In this document: positions 17,586 through 26,070 of the stretch, piece by piece | Layout of the letters: every line of letters starts with the position of its first letter | Position numbering within the stretch: the first letter of the stretch is position 1 | Assembly: GCF_036248275.1 (NCBI RefSeq) | Contig: NZ_CP109181.1 | Location: 6,820,001-6,884,000 of the forward strand | Source of the DNA: Streptomyces sp. NBC_01716 | Lineage (GTDB): Bacteria > Actinomycetota > Actinomycetes > Streptomycetales > Streptomycetaceae | Direction: 5' to 3' | Length of the DNA stretch: 64,000 bases | The notes under the pieces: model-generated | Database searches by the model: none | Told to the model about the DNA's origin: nothing | What the model saw: the letters and a program-made list of their open reading frames with translations, nothing else | Program-made: the position numbers and the translations under genes

Positions 17586-18350
17586 ATGGCAACCCTTGAA
17601 ATCAACGACCTGCACGTCTCTGTCGACGCGGAGGGCGGTGCCCGCGAGATCCTCAAGGGCGTCGACCTGACCGTCAAGCAGGGCGAGACGCACGCCATCA
17701 TGGGCCCCAACGGCTCCGGCAAGTCGACCCTCGCGTACTCCATCGCGGGCCACCCCAAGTACACGATCACCGGTGGCACTGTGACCCTGGACGGTGAGGA
17801 CGTCCTGGAGATGACGGTCGACGAGCGCGCCCGCGCCGGACTCTTCCTCGCGATGCAGTATCCGGTCGAGGTCCCCGGCGTCTCGGTCTCCAACTTCCTG
17901 CGCACCTCCGCCACCGCCATGCGCGGTGAGGCACCCAAGCTGCGGACCTGGGTGAAGGAGGTCAAGACCGCGATGGAACAGCTCCAGATGGACCAGGCGT
18001 TCGCCGAGCGCAACGTCAACGAAGGCTTCTCCGGCGGCGAGAAGAAGCGCCACGAGATCCTTCAGCTCGAACTGCTCAAGCCCAAGGTCGCGATCCTCGA
18101 CGAGACGGACTCCGGTCTGGACGTCGACGCGCTGCGGGTCGTCTCCGAGGGCGTCAACCGCGTCCGGGAGAGCGGAGAGGTCGGCACACTGCTGATCACG
18201 CACTACACGCGGATCCTCCGCTACATCAAGCCCGACTTCGTGCATGTCTTCGCCCAGGGCCGTATCGCCGAGTCCGGCGGCGCGGAGCTGGCCGACAAGC
18301 TGGAGAACGAGGGCTACGAGGCGTACGTGAAGGGTGGCGTATCCGCGTGA
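17586..18350 (+). CDS. sufC: Fe-S assembly ATPase SufC
   Basis: Protein of 254 residues, the ABC-type ATPase that drives conformational change in the SufBCD scaffold. Walker A is IMGPNGSGKST at 38-48, the signature is FSGGEKKRHEI, and Walker B is KVAILDETDSGLDVDAL, the DETDSGLD form being typical of SufC. Switch histidine in ITHYTRIL. The ATG at 17586 follows GGAGTCCTGAGTCACCC. The stop overlaps the sufS start (GTGA), indicating coupled translation. Confidence 0.96.
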   Translation: MATLEINDLHVSVDAEGGAREILKGVDLTVKQGETHAIMGPNGSGKSTLAYSIAGHPKYTITGGTVTLDGEDVLEMTVDERARAGLFLAMQYPVEVPGVSVSNFLRTSATAMRGEAPKLRTWVKEVKTAMEQLQMDQAFAERNVNEGFSGGEKKRHEILQLELLKPKVAILDETDSGLDVDALRVVSEGVNRVRESGEVGTLLITHYTRILRYIKPDFVHVFAQGRIAESGGAELADKLENEGYEAYVKGGVSA

Positions 18351-19621
18351 CACAGCCGTCAGGCCTCCTCACCGGGCCGGGCCGACTGCTCGACGAGGCG
18401 GTCCGTAAGGACTTCCCCCTGCTGGACCGGCTGGTCCACGACGGGAAGAAGATCGTGTATCTGGACAACGCGGCGACATCGCAGAAACCGCGCCAGGTGC
18501 TCGATGCCCTCAACGAGTACTACGAGCGGCACAACGCCAACGTGCACCGCGGCGTCCATGTGCTCGCCGAGGAGGCCACGGCCCTGTACGAAGGCGCTCG
18601 CGACAAGGTCGCCGCCTTCATCAACGCGCCGAGCCGCGACGAGGTGATCTTCACCAAGAACGCCTCCGAGTCGCTCAACCTCGTGGCGAACATGCTGGGC
18701 TGGGCCGACGAGCCCTACCGCGTGGACCACGAGACCGAGATCGTCATCACGGAGATGGAGCACCACTCCAACATCGTGCCGTGGCAGCTGCTCTCGCAGC
18801 GCACCGGAGCGAAGCTGAAGTGGTTCGGTCTCACCGACGACGGCCGGCTCGACCTGTCGAACATCAACGAGATCATCACCGAGAAGACGAAGATCGTCTC
18901 CTTCGTGCTGATCTCGAACATCCTGGGCACGGTCAACCCCGTCGAGGCGATCGTCCGCCGTGCGCAGGAGGTCGGCGCGCTGGTGCTGATCGACGCCTCG
19001 CAGGCAGCCCCGCACGTCGCGGTCGACGTGCAGGCGCTGCAGGCCGACTTCGTGGCCTTCACCGGCCACAAGATGTGCGGCCCGACCGGGATCGGCGTCC
19101 TGTGGGGCCGCCAGGAGCTGCTGGAGGACCTTCCGCCGTTCCTCGGCGGCGGCGAGATGATCGAGACCGTGTCGATGCACTCTTCGACGTACGCCCCGGC
19201 CCCGCACAAGTTCGAGGCGGGTACGCCCCCGGTCGCCCAGGCCGTCGGCCTCGGCGCGGCCGTGGACTATCTGTCCGCGATCGGCATGGACAAGATCGCC
19301 GCGCACGAGCACGCCATCACCGAGTACGCGGTGAAGCGGCTGCTCGAAGTCCCCGACCTGAGGATCATCGGCCCGGCCACGGCCGAGGAGCGCGGCGCCA
19401 CGATCTCCTTCACACTCGGAGACATCCACCCCCACGACGTGGGTCAGGTGCTCGACGAGCAGGGCATCGCGGTCCGGGTCGGTCACCATTGCGCACGGCC
19501 GGTCTGCCTGCGGTACGGAATTCCGGCGACCACGCGGGCGTCGTTCTATCTGTACTCCACGCAGTCCGAGGTCGATGTCCTGGTCGACGGGCTGGAGCAC
19601 GTCCGTAATTTCTTCGGATGA
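18347..19621 (+). CDS. sufS: Cysteine desulfurase SufS
   Basis: PLP enzyme of 424 residues that removes sulfur from cysteine and hands the persulfide to SufU for cluster assembly. The Schiff-base lysine is K242 (TGHKMCGPTG). The persulfide-bearing cysteine is C382 in RVGHHCARPV, and the HHS at 139-141 contributes to PLP binding. It starts at GTG 18347, overlapping sufC. It belongs to the group II desulfurases, which need a SufU or SufE partner, and sufU follows 11 bp downstream. Confidence 0.96.
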   Translation: MTQPSGLLTGPGRLLDEAVRKDFPLLDRLVHDGKKIVYLDNAATSQKPRQVLDALNEYYERHNANVHRGVHVLAEEATALYEGARDKVAAFINAPSRDEVIFTKNASESLNLVANMLGWADEPYRVDHETEIVITEMEHHSNIVPWQLLSQRTGAKLKWFGLTDDGRLDLSNINEIITEKTKIVSFVLISNILGTVNPVEAIVRRAQEVGALVLIDASQAAPHVAVDVQALQADFVAFTGHKMCGPTGIGVLWGRQELLEDLPPFLGGGEMIETVSMHSSTYAPAPHKFEAGTPPVAQAVGLGAAVDYLSAIGMDKIAAHEHAITEYAVKRLLEVPDLRIIGPATAEERGATISFTLGDIHPHDVGQVLDEQGIAVRVGHHCARPVCLRYGIPATTRASFYLYSTQSEVDVLVDGLEHVRNFFG

Positions 19622-19632
19622 GGGACTGACCG

Positions 19633-20097
19633 GTGAAGCTGGATTCCATGTACCAGGAAGTCATCCTGGATCACTACAAGCACCCCCACGGGCGCGGTCT
19701 TCGCGACGGCGACGCGGAGGTGCACCACGTCAACCCGACGTGCGGTGACGAGATCACGCTCCGTGTGAAGTACGACGGCTCACGCATCGAGGACGTGTCG
19801 TACGAGGGCCAGGGCTGCTCCATCAGCCAGGCCAGCGCGTCCGTCCTGAACGAGCTGCTGGTCGGCAGGGAACTGGCCGACGCGCAGAAGATCCAGAGCA
19901 CGTTCCTGGAGCTGATGCAGTCCAAGGGCCGGCTCGAACCCGACGACGCGATGGAGGAGGTGCTGGAGGACGCCGTGGCGTTCGCCGGTGTCTCCAAGTA
20001 CCCCGCCCGTGTGAAGTGCGCGCTGCTGAGCTGGATGGCGTGGAAGGACGCGACGGCCCAGGCACTGGGCGACCCCGCGCATAAGGAGACGGCATGA
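19633..20097 (+). CDS. sufU: Zinc-dependent sulfurtransferase SufU
   Basis: Protein of 154 residues with an IscU-like fold. In Gram-positive bacteria SufU is a zinc-dependent acceptor of persulfide sulfur from SufS. Probable zinc and sulfur ligands are C37, D39 (PTCGDE), C62 (GQGCSISQAS) and C129 (VKCALLSW). The insertion between the last two, typical of SufU over IscU, is present. GTG 19633 is used, 11 bp after sufS, with AGGGACTGACCG upstream. It overlaps the next gene by 4 bp. Confidence 0.95.
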   Translation: MKLDSMYQEVILDHYKHPHGRGLRDGDAEVHHVNPTCGDEITLRVKYDGSRIEDVSYEGQGCSISQASASVLNELLVGRELADAQKIQSTFLELMQSKGRLEPDDAMEEVLEDAVAFAGVSKYPARVKCALLSWMAWKDATAQALGDPAHKETA

Positions 20098-20432
20098 GCG
20101 AGAACGAGACCGTGATGATGAAGCCGGCCTCCGAGGAGGAGGTCCGCGAGGCGCTGTACGACGTCGTCGACCCCGAGCTGGGAATCGACGTCGTCAATCT
20201 GGGCCTCATCTACGGCGTCCACATCGACGAGTCGAATGTCGCCACCCTCGACATGACGCTGACGTCGGCGGCCTGTCCGCTGACCGACGTGATCGAGGAC
20301 CAGGCGAAGTCGGCGACCGAGGGCATCGTCAGCGAGCTGAAGATCAACTGGGTCTGGATGCCGCCGTGGGGTCCCGACAAGATCACGGACGACGGCCGCG
20401 AGCAGCTGCGCGCGCTGGGCTTCAACGTCTGA
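20094..20432 (+). CDS. sufT: DUF59/MIP18-type Fe-S assembly protein (SufT-like)
   Basis: Protein of 112 residues of the MIP18/DUF59 family. Members help mature Fe-S proteins and often end Suf operons in Gram-positive bacteria. VREALYDVVDPELGIDVVNLGLIYGV near residues 16-41 and MTLTSAACPLTDVIEDQ near 58-74 are the signature, with the conserved cysteine in AACPLT. The start ATG overlaps sufU (ATGA). It is the last gene before the terminator at 20453. The symbol is by analogy. Confidence 0.9.
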   Translation: MSENETVMMKPASEEEVREALYDVVDPELGIDVVNLGLIYGVHIDESNVATLDMTLTSAACPLTDVIEDQAKSATEGIVSELKINWVWMPPWGPDKITDDGREQLRALGFNV

Positions 20433-20452
20433 GCCGGTTGCCCGGCCGCTAC

Positions 20453-20497
20453 ACGAAGGCGTGACGCGCTCCTTGCTGGGGCGCGCCACGCCTTCGT
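20453..20497 (+). terminator. Strong terminator of the suf operon
   Basis: ACGAAGGCGTG (20453-20463) pairs perfectly with CACGCCTTCGT (20487-20497). After one mismatch five more pairs close an 11-nt loop. It starts 20 bp after the sufT stop and separates the suf operon from the convergent accessory cassette, so it could act in both directions. Confidence 0.85.
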
Positions 20498-20602
20498 CGT
20501 ACCGGACCCGGCCGGCTCGAAACGGTGCCGCCGAACCGGCCGGGTGTGGCAGGGCGCTCGGAAACCGCCCGGCGAGGGGGAACCTGCATCGGGGGATGGC
20601 GG

Positions 20603-21283
20603 CTACTCGTACGTTGGCCCCTTCTGCCGTCCCGTCGCGCAGTCGATCACTTCCACCCTTCGCGCGATGCTGAACAACTCGGCGCAGCTCGACTCCTGTT
20701 GGAATTGCTCTACCACCCGGTGATGCACGTACTGACGGTGTGCCACCTCGGCCAGTTTCCGGAAGACGTCCATGTCGAGCTGCTGCTGCGAGGCGAAGCA
20801 GTTAAGGGCGCGCATCTTGACGTCCAGGAGCTCCTGAGTGCCGACGAAGAACTCGTTGGGCTCGAATCCGACGCTGTAGGGCGACCGGAAGTAAGTGAGA
20901 TTGCCAGCCTCCCGCAGGGCCAAGGACGTCGTCTCCTGTGCCGTGGTGCTGTGGTCGAGATGCTGGTCACGTGGGAAGTGCGTGTAGACGATATCGGGCC
21001 GGGTCTCGTGGAAGACGTCGACCAGATCCGCTTTTATGCGGCCCCGGTGCTCCGCGAAGCTGGTGTCGGGGATGGAAGAGAAGGTGTACTCATGCACGCC
21101 CAGCAAGGCACCGGCGGCCAGACATTCCTCGTGCCTCACCGGTGTGCCGTCCGGGCCCGGCGCGCCGGTGGTCAGGCAGTGCACCCGGACCCGAAAACCG
21201 TTGAGCGTGTACCAGAGCAGCCGCATGCCCATGGCGATCTCGGCGTCATCCGGATGGGCCACCACAACAAGGACGATCTTCAT
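20603..21283 (-). CDS. PIG-L/LmbE family zinc deacetylase
   Basis: Protein of 226 residues. PIG-L enzymes are zinc-dependent N-deacetylases of N-acetyl sugars and related conjugates, such as MshB, BshB and pseudo-disaccharide deacetylases. The motif AHPDD is at residues 9-13, and DQHLDH at 106-111 supplies the further histidine. The ATG at 21283 has GAAAGGAGAGCG directly upstream, whereas longer readings enter non-coding sequence. It is the last gene of the accessory minus-strand cassette, 173 bp after the APH-like gene. The substrate is unknown. Given the nearby acetyltransferase and kinase, an aminosugar-like molecule is a reasonable guess only. Confidence 0.88.
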   Translation of the reverse strand: MKIVLVVVAHPDDAEIAMGMRLLWYTLNGFRVRVHCLTTGAPGPDGTPVRHEECLAAGALLGVHEYTFSSIPDTSFAEHRGRIKADLVDVFHETRPDIVYTHFPRDQHLDHSTTAQETTSLALREAGNLTYFRSPYSVGFEPNEFFVGTQELLDVKMRALNCFASQQQLDMDVFRKLAEVAHRQYVHHRVVEQFQQESSCAELFSIARRVEVIDCATGRQKGPTYE

Positions 21284-21389
21284 CGCTCTCCTTTCGGACG
21301 GATGGCCTTCATCGCGAAGCCGCTGTGCGGGACTCGGAGATCCAGGCCCGACAGGGGGACAGCCCTCCCTCGCTGTACGGCCGCTTCGA

Positions 21390-21420
21390 CCGGGCCACAG
21401 CCGTGACGGCCATGGCCCGG
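21390..21420 (-). terminator. Hairpin between the APH-like and PIG-L genes
   Basis: CCGGGCCA (21390-21397) and TGGCCCGG (21413-21420) form an 8-bp stem, with a smaller CCGT/ACGG hairpin in the loop. It lies 37 bp after the APH-like stop and 107 bp before the PIG-L start. It may reduce read-through, suggesting that PIG-L also has its own promoter. Confidence 0.4.
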
Positions 21421-21456
21421 ACAAGAAGAGGGGAGGCGAGGGTCGGCCTGCGGGGT

Positions 21457-22344
21457 CTACTGGTATTCGTGCGCCATGCGGGTGAGGACGAGATGGCCGC
21501 GCTCGACGAGCACCGAGTTTCGTTTCGTGAGTCCGGTGTTCAGGTATGAGACGCCGAGTCTTGTGACCAGCAGGCGCAGTGCTCTTTCCTCTGTGTCCGA
21601 CAGCATGCGGCCGTACCCTGCGAGGTAGGCCACTTTGAGGTCGGGGCGCGTCGCCCAGACCGCAGCGCACAGCCAGACGAACTCCTCGACGGCGATGCCG
21701 TTGCCGGACATCGCGAAGTCGATCAGTCCGTGGCCGTGGTCGCGGTCCCACAGCCAGTTGCGGGTCGAATAGTCACCGTGCTGGTACACGGCGGGGAGGC
21801 CGTCGGCCAGCTCGGGCAGTTCACGGGCTACGCACTGCACCAGGGCGCGCTGGGCGTCGTCGAGGTGTCCGGTGGTGTTCTCCAGGCAGGTGGCGACCTC
21901 GGTCGCGTGGTCCGCCATGGATGTGCGGATTCCCTCGCGGTCCTGCTCCGAGGCTGGGCCGGAGTGATCGTGCCAGCGCCTCAGCAGTCGGCCGGCGAGT
22001 TCGTGCACGTGCCGCTCCTCCTCCGGCTGGAGAGGCAGGTCTCGTACCACGCGGCCCGGCAGTGGCGAGGTCATGATCGCCTGAAGGTCGGGATCTGCGG
22101 CGAGGATGCGGGGAGTCTCGTGGGGGGCAAGGACCCGCGCCGCGTACGCATAGCCGCGGATCTCGCGCTCGTAGTCTCTCGTGCTCGGACTGATCTTGAC
22201 GAACGCGACCTCGGCGCCCGCTGACACCCGCCAGACCCTGGAGTCTCCTCGGGGCCAGGACACATCGGTGACCTGGTCCACGCCAGATAGGTGATTGGCG
22301 GCCCATCGCAGCAGGTCAGGGGGAATGGGGGCATTCTGGGCCAT
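21457..22344 (-). CDS. Aminoglycoside phosphotransferase (APH)-family kinase
   Basis: Protein of 295 residues with the APH/choline-kinase fold. K50 (FVKIS) is the likely ATP-binding lysine. The catalytic loop is HGDYSTRN at 189-196, and D209 in LIDFAMSG replaces the usual DFG/DWE metal-binding motif with DFA. APH-like proteins phosphorylate aminoglycosides, homoserine, sugars or other small alcohols, so the substrate is not predictable. The start ATG 22344 has GGAGAAGACTCGCCC upstream. A longer in-frame reading to 22491 overlaps the Eis gene end and is rejected. It lies 125 bp downstream of the acetyltransferase. Confidence 0.82.
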   Translation of the reverse strand: MAQNAPIPPDLLRWAANHLSGVDQVTDVSWPRGDSRVWRVSAGAEVAFVKISPSTRDYEREIRGYAYAARVLAPHETPRILAADPDLQAIMTSPLPGRVVRDLPLQPEEERHVHELAGRLLRRWHDHSGPASEQDREGIRTSMADHATEVATCLENTTGHLDDAQRALVQCVARELPELADGLPAVYQHGDYSTRNWLWDRDHGHGLIDFAMSGNGIAVEEFVWLCAAVWATRPDLKVAYLAGYGRMLSDTEERALRLLVTRLGVSYLNTGLTKRNSVLVERGHLVLTRMAHEYQ

Positions 22345-22469
22345 GGGCGAGTCTTCTCCGAATCGCGTGGGGCAGCGATATCCCGCAGGGAGCTGGACGT
22401 GCTGCGTGGTGGCTGCGGCGACGTCTGGACTGTACTCACCGCTGGGGGTCGGCCGGTGGAACGGAAGGG

Positions 22470-23645
22470 TCAGAAGTGGTCGGGCAACCACGGTTCGCGG
22501 TCTGCGGTGGTAAGGAGGAGCTGGGCGATAGATCTCGGGTCTCCGCTTACCCCGGCCAGTGCGGCGGAGGTAGCACTGCGATAACCCCCGGCGTACCAGA
22601 CGGCGAACTGGCCCCTGGTCAGGGTGAGCCGCCCTTCTCGGGTGGTGGGCGACAGCTCGCCCTTACCGCCGGCGACCCGCAGCATGAACGGCTCGGTGGC
22701 CGCGCCGTCCTCGGTGACGACTTCGATCGGGAGAGCGAGGTCCGCCTCGTCGGCCCAGCCCCGCAGTTGCACGGCCTGGCGCAGGTTCAGGACGCGCAGC
22801 ATCCACGGGTGCCACGCGCAAGCGGCCAGAGAGCCGGAGCGGCGCAGTCGGTGCAGCAGCGTGGGAGCGGGCGGCAGCCCGGTCCGCTGGAAAACGACGC
22901 TGGAGATCCTGCTGCTGTGCCGGCCGAGGAACGCGAACATCGCCACGGCCTCATCTCCTGACGTGGCCCAGAAGTCGTGGACGACCAAGCGCCGCCCCTC
23001 AGCCGGATGATCTTCGAAAGCCACGGAGAGCATCCCGGTTGGTTGCTGTCCGGGACGGTTGAACTGGTAGCTGGTAAGGCCGGGGTGCTTCTCCCGCTGC
23101 CAGCGCTCCCACCAGCTCGGCCGCCTCCACGGCCCGTTCCAGCGCGAAGCCAGGTCCTCGTACGTCAGGCTGTGCTGCTCGGTGCTCCCGTGAGAGATCT
23201 CAAACCCGGACCCGTCAAAGCCGCGTCTGAGTTCGTCGGTGGGTACGGTCCAGGAGAACACCGGGGTGGGCGCCTCCCAGCCGAGGCGGCGGGCGTATCC
23301 GTTCGAGCTGGTCCACAGCGTGGAGAGGACGGCGCCCTGGTCGCGCAGCGGGCGCAGCCGTTCGGTGATCATTTGGACGGACAGGTGGGTTCCGCGTTCC
23401 TCGGGTGCGACACATCCGGCGCTGAGCAGGGCGGAAGGCACGGGCGCGCCGCCGAAAAACTGGTGTCCGAGAAGGCTGAGGCCGCCGGCAATGACCCTGT
23501 CACCCCGCAGTGCGACGCGGATGTCCGCGTAGGGGCGCAGACGCGTGATGTCGCCCACGGGGTGGCCGTAGCTGCGGGTGGATAGGTTGCTGTACTGCTG
23601 CCAGAGTTCGTCGTCAGCGTTCACGATCCGGATCGAATCGGGCAC
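22470..23645 (-). CDS. Eis-family GNAT N-acetyltransferase
   Basis: Protein of 391 residues with the Eis layout: an N-terminal GNAT domain (residues 1-150, with SAGCVAPEERGTHLSVQMITERL as the acetyl-CoA loop), a middle GNAT-like domain, and an SCP2-like C-terminus ending in phenylalanine (PWLPDHF). In Eis the terminal carboxylate is the catalytic base, and the free aromatic end is kept here. Family members acetylate aminoglycosides, lysine side chains or arylalkylamines. It starts at GTG 23645 with GAGGGG upstream, 15 bp after the MaoC-like gene, so it is cotranscribed with the catabolic genes. Confidence 0.85.
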   Translation of the reverse strand: MPDSIRIVNADDELWQQYSNLSTRSYGHPVGDITRLRPYADIRVALRGDRVIAGGLSLLGHQFFGGAPVPSALLSAGCVAPEERGTHLSVQMITERLRPLRDQGAVLSTLWTSSNGYARRLGWEAPTPVFSWTVPTDELRRGFDGSGFEISHGSTEQHSLTYEDLASRWNGPWRRPSWWERWQREKHPGLTSYQFNRPGQQPTGMLSVAFEDHPAEGRRLVVHDFWATSGDEAVAMFAFLGRHSSRISSVVFQRTGLPPAPTLLHRLRRSGSLAACAWHPWMLRVLNLRQAVQLRGWADEADLALPIEVVTEDGAATEPFMLRVAGGKGELSPTTREGRLTLTRGQFAVWYAGGYRSATSAALAGVSGDPRSIAQLLLTTADREPWLPDHF

Positions 23646-23660
23646 GTGACGTCACCCCTC

Positions 23661-24197
23661 TCAGTAGTTGGTTTCGTCGCGGGCGGCGTCGGCGTCGACC
23701 GGTACGAAGAAGCTGCGGGTGAAGATCACGACAGTGTCGCCGTGCTGGTTGTGGCCGGTGGTGCGGCAGGTGACGATTCCGGTGTCCGGCCGACTCTTCG
23801 AGAGGCGACGACCAGTGATCTCCGTCTCCGCGTAAAGGGTGTCGCCCACGAAGACCGGGTGGGTGAACCGGATCTCGTCGAATCCGAGGTTGGCGAGCGT
23901 GAGGCCGCTGGTGCTGCGCACGGTCATCCCGCCGACGATGTGAAGGGTGATGCTGCTGCACACCAGGGGGCGGCCCCACTCGGTCAGGCTGCTGTACCGG
24001 GCGTCGGTGTGGATCGGGGCGTCGTTGCCGCCGAGAGTGGTCATCAGGACGTTGTCGGTCTCGGTGACGGTACGGCCGGGCCGGTGCTCGATAACCATCC
24101 CTTCCGGCAGCTCGTGGTAGCCGAGACCCACGACTTCCCGGTAGCGGTCGTCCGCGATACGCCGGTACCCGCTCGGCATCGGGATGCCGGCCGTCAC
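23661..24197 (-). CDS. MaoC-like enoyl-CoA hydratase
   Basis: Protein of 178 residues with a hot-dog MaoC fold. The hydratase loop reads GGNDAPIHTD at 56-65, so the usual catalytic Asp is replaced by N58 while H63 is kept. The same N-x-x-P-x-H form occurs, as I recall, in itaconyl-CoA/mesaconyl-CoA hydratase relatives. A hydration of a branched unsaturated dicarboxyl-CoA is therefore the best guess. The start GTG 24197 overlaps the stop of the CitE-like gene (GTGA), supporting consecutive steps: hydrate, then cleave. Unlike the P. aeruginosa itaconate operon, no CoA-transferase gene is present. Confidence 0.82.
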   Translation of the reverse strand: MTAGIPMPSGYRRIADDRYREVVGLGYHELPEGMVIEHRPGRTVTETDNVLMTTLGGNDAPIHTDARYSSLTEWGRPLVCSSITLHIVGGMTVRSTSGLTLANLGFDEIRFTHPVFVGDTLYAETEITGRRLSKSRPDTGIVTCRTTGHNQHGDTVVIFTRSFFVPVDADAARDETNY

Positions 24198-25057
24198 GCG
24201 GTCACCGCCAGCGGGGTCCGGGCCGCCGCACGGGACAGCAGGTCCTTCGCTGCCCGGACCATGGGCGGGCCGACCATCTGGTGTCCGACGCGGACGATGC
24301 GGCCACCAGACTGCTCCGCGGAGGCCACGATGGCGCGGGCGGTCGCGATTTCCTCTCCCGTCGGACTGAACACCTCGGTGAGGGTCGAGAGCTGCCGCGG
24401 GTGCACGCAGCTCTTGCCGGCGAAGCCAAGATCCTTGGCGCGCTTCGCCTCACACCGCAGCGCATCGCTGTCGTCCAGGTCGAAGAACGGGGAGTCGATC
24501 GCGGGGATGCCCGCGGCGGCGGCACTGGTGATGAGCCGGGACCGGGCATGCAGCATGGGCTCCCAGCCCCTCCCGCAGCCGGTGGCCGCCGCGTAGTCGG
24601 CCGTCCCGAACAGAACCCCGGCGATGCGCTCGGCACGCACGATCGACGGCAGATCTTCCACAGCGCGGGGGGTCTCGATCAGCGCATACAGGTGAGGCGT
24701 GTAGCCGGGCGAACTGATGGCACCGGCGACGATCTCGACATCGCGGGGGGATTCCACCATGGGGATCAGGATGATCTGCGGCTTGACCGGATAGTCGGCG
24801 ACGGCGACGAGGTCGCGGATGCCTTCGCGGGTGGTGGGAGAACTGATCCGAATACCGAGGGTGCAGCCCTGCGGCGCCGCCGTGGTGAAGAAGGAGCGGG
24901 CGGCCTGGCGGGCGTCGGCCTTGGCCGGGGCCGGCACGGAGTCTTCCAGGTCCACCAGGGCGACGTCCGCGCCGCAGTCGCGGGCGGTCGGAAACCGGGT
25001 GAGGACGTGGCCGGGCGTGATGATCCACACCCCTGCGGGAGCAGGCGTCTGGATCAT
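24194..25057 (-). CDS. CitE-like acyl-CoA lyase (HpcH/HpaI family)
   Basis: TIM-barrel protein of 287 residues in the citrate lyase beta subunit family. It has ALVDLEDSVP at residues 33-42 (metal-ligand Glu/Asp), an Arg-containing RISSPTTREG loop, ALIETPRAVEDL, GTADYAAATG and the C-terminal CVHPRQL signature. Stand-alone CitE-like enzymes cleave malyl-, citramalyl- or methylmalyl-CoA type substrates to acetyl-/propionyl-CoA plus a 2-oxoacid. The start ATG 25057 overlaps the aldolase stop (ATGA). It is paired by overlap with the MaoC-like hydratase, suggesting a hydration-retro-Claisen sequence. Confidence 0.85.
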   Translation of the reverse strand: MIQTPAPAGVWIITPGHVLTRFPTARDCGADVALVDLEDSVPAPAKADARQAARSFFTTAAPQGCTLGIRISSPTTREGIRDLVAVADYPVKPQIILIPMVESPRDVEIVAGAISSPGYTPHLYALIETPRAVEDLPSIVRAERIAGVLFGTADYAAATGCGRGWEPMLHARSRLITSAAAAGIPAIDSPFFDLDDSDALRCEAKRAKDLGFAGKSCVHPRQLSTLTEVFSPTGEEIATARAIVASAEQSGGRIVRVGHQMVGPPMVRAAKDLLSRAAARTPLAVTA

Positions 25058-26070
25058 CGTCGCTCTCCCTGCACGGCCAGGGCGCGGGCCGCGTCCGGGA
25101 TCATGTCTTCCTGCCCGGCGGTGACCCTGCGCTGGCCAAGCTCGACGAACACGTCCCAGGGGTGCACCCCCGCCTGCCGGGCGGCGGTCAGGACGGGCTT
25201 CTTGAACCCGGAGAACACACCGGCCAGCCCGGAGGCCAGGCTCGCGGAGTCGATCGTCGGCGGAGCCGGCATGAGCGTCCTCTCCGCAAGATCGGCGGCG
25301 TCCGCCATGAGCCGCAGGTCGATCCCGGTGGGATGGCCCAGGCGCTCCAGCACCGCCACAAGGACTTCCAGTTGGGTGTTGCCCGCCCCTGCCCCTAATC
25401 CGCGGGCGCACGCGTCGATCATGCGGGCCCCGGCCTCGACGGCGGCCACGGAGTTGGCCACGGCCATGCCCAGGTTGTTGTGCCCGTGGAAGGCGACCGG
25501 CACGTCCACCGCAGCGGTGACGGCGGCGACCCGTGCAGTGACATCCCTCGGGAGAAAATGTCCGGCGCTGTCGAAGAAGCAGACCGCCTGAGCCCCGTAC
25601 CCGACCATCAGCGCGCACTGCTCGGCAAGCTCCTGCGCACTGGCCATGTGGGTCATCAGCAGCACCCCTTGGGCTTCGACGCCCAGTTCCCGGATGACGC
25701 CGAGGTGCCGCTCGGTGACGTTGGCCTCGGTGCAGTGCGCGCCGACACGCACCACGTCCACACCGTGACGTACGGCGCTACGGAGGTCGGTGGAACTCCC
25801 CCAGCCGGGCAGGATGAAGGTCGCCATCCTGCTGTGGGGCATCGCTTCACGGGCCGTGGCCAGCATCTCGTCGTCGCTGAGCTTGGCGTGGCCCACCTGG
25901 TGGGAAGAGGCGCCGACGCCGTTACCGTGGCCGATCTCCACCACGGGGACACCGGCGGCGTCGGCGGCAGCGGCGTAGGCGCGGATCTGGTCGCGGTCGA
26001 GCTGGTGGCGGACGGCGTGCTGGCCGTCGCGCAGCGTGGGGTCGTGCACGATCACAGCCTGCTGGCGCAT
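25054..26070 (-). CDS. 4-hydroxy-2-oxovalerate aldolase
   Basis: Protein of 338 residues of the DmpG/BphI/MhpE family. It cleaves 4-hydroxy-2-oxoacids to pyruvate and an aldehyde. HDPTLRDGQHA at 9-19 carries the catalytic Arg14, metal Asp15 and His18. HGHNN at 195-199 gives the two metal histidines, and FDSAGHF at 166-172 is also conserved. The C-terminal communication domain, which docks the dehydrogenase, is present. The ATG is fused to the end of the dehydrogenase gene (TGATG). In this family the aldehyde is channelled directly to the partner dehydrogenase. Confidence 0.93.
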   Translation of the reverse strand: MRQQAVIVHDPTLRDGQHAVRHQLDRDQIRAYAAAADAAGVPVVEIGHGNGVGASSHQVGHAKLSDDEMLATAREAMPHSRMATFILPGWGSSTDLRSAVRHGVDVVRVGAHCTEANVTERHLGVIRELGVEAQGVLLMTHMASAQELAEQCALMVGYGAQAVCFFDSAGHFLPRDVTARVAAVTAAVDVPVAFHGHNNLGMAVANSVAAVEAGARMIDACARGLGAGAGNTQLEVLVAVLERLGHPTGIDLRLMADAADLAERTLMPAPPTIDSASLASGLAGVFSGFKKPVLTAARQAGVHPWDVFVELGQRRVTAGQEDMIPDAARALAVQGERR

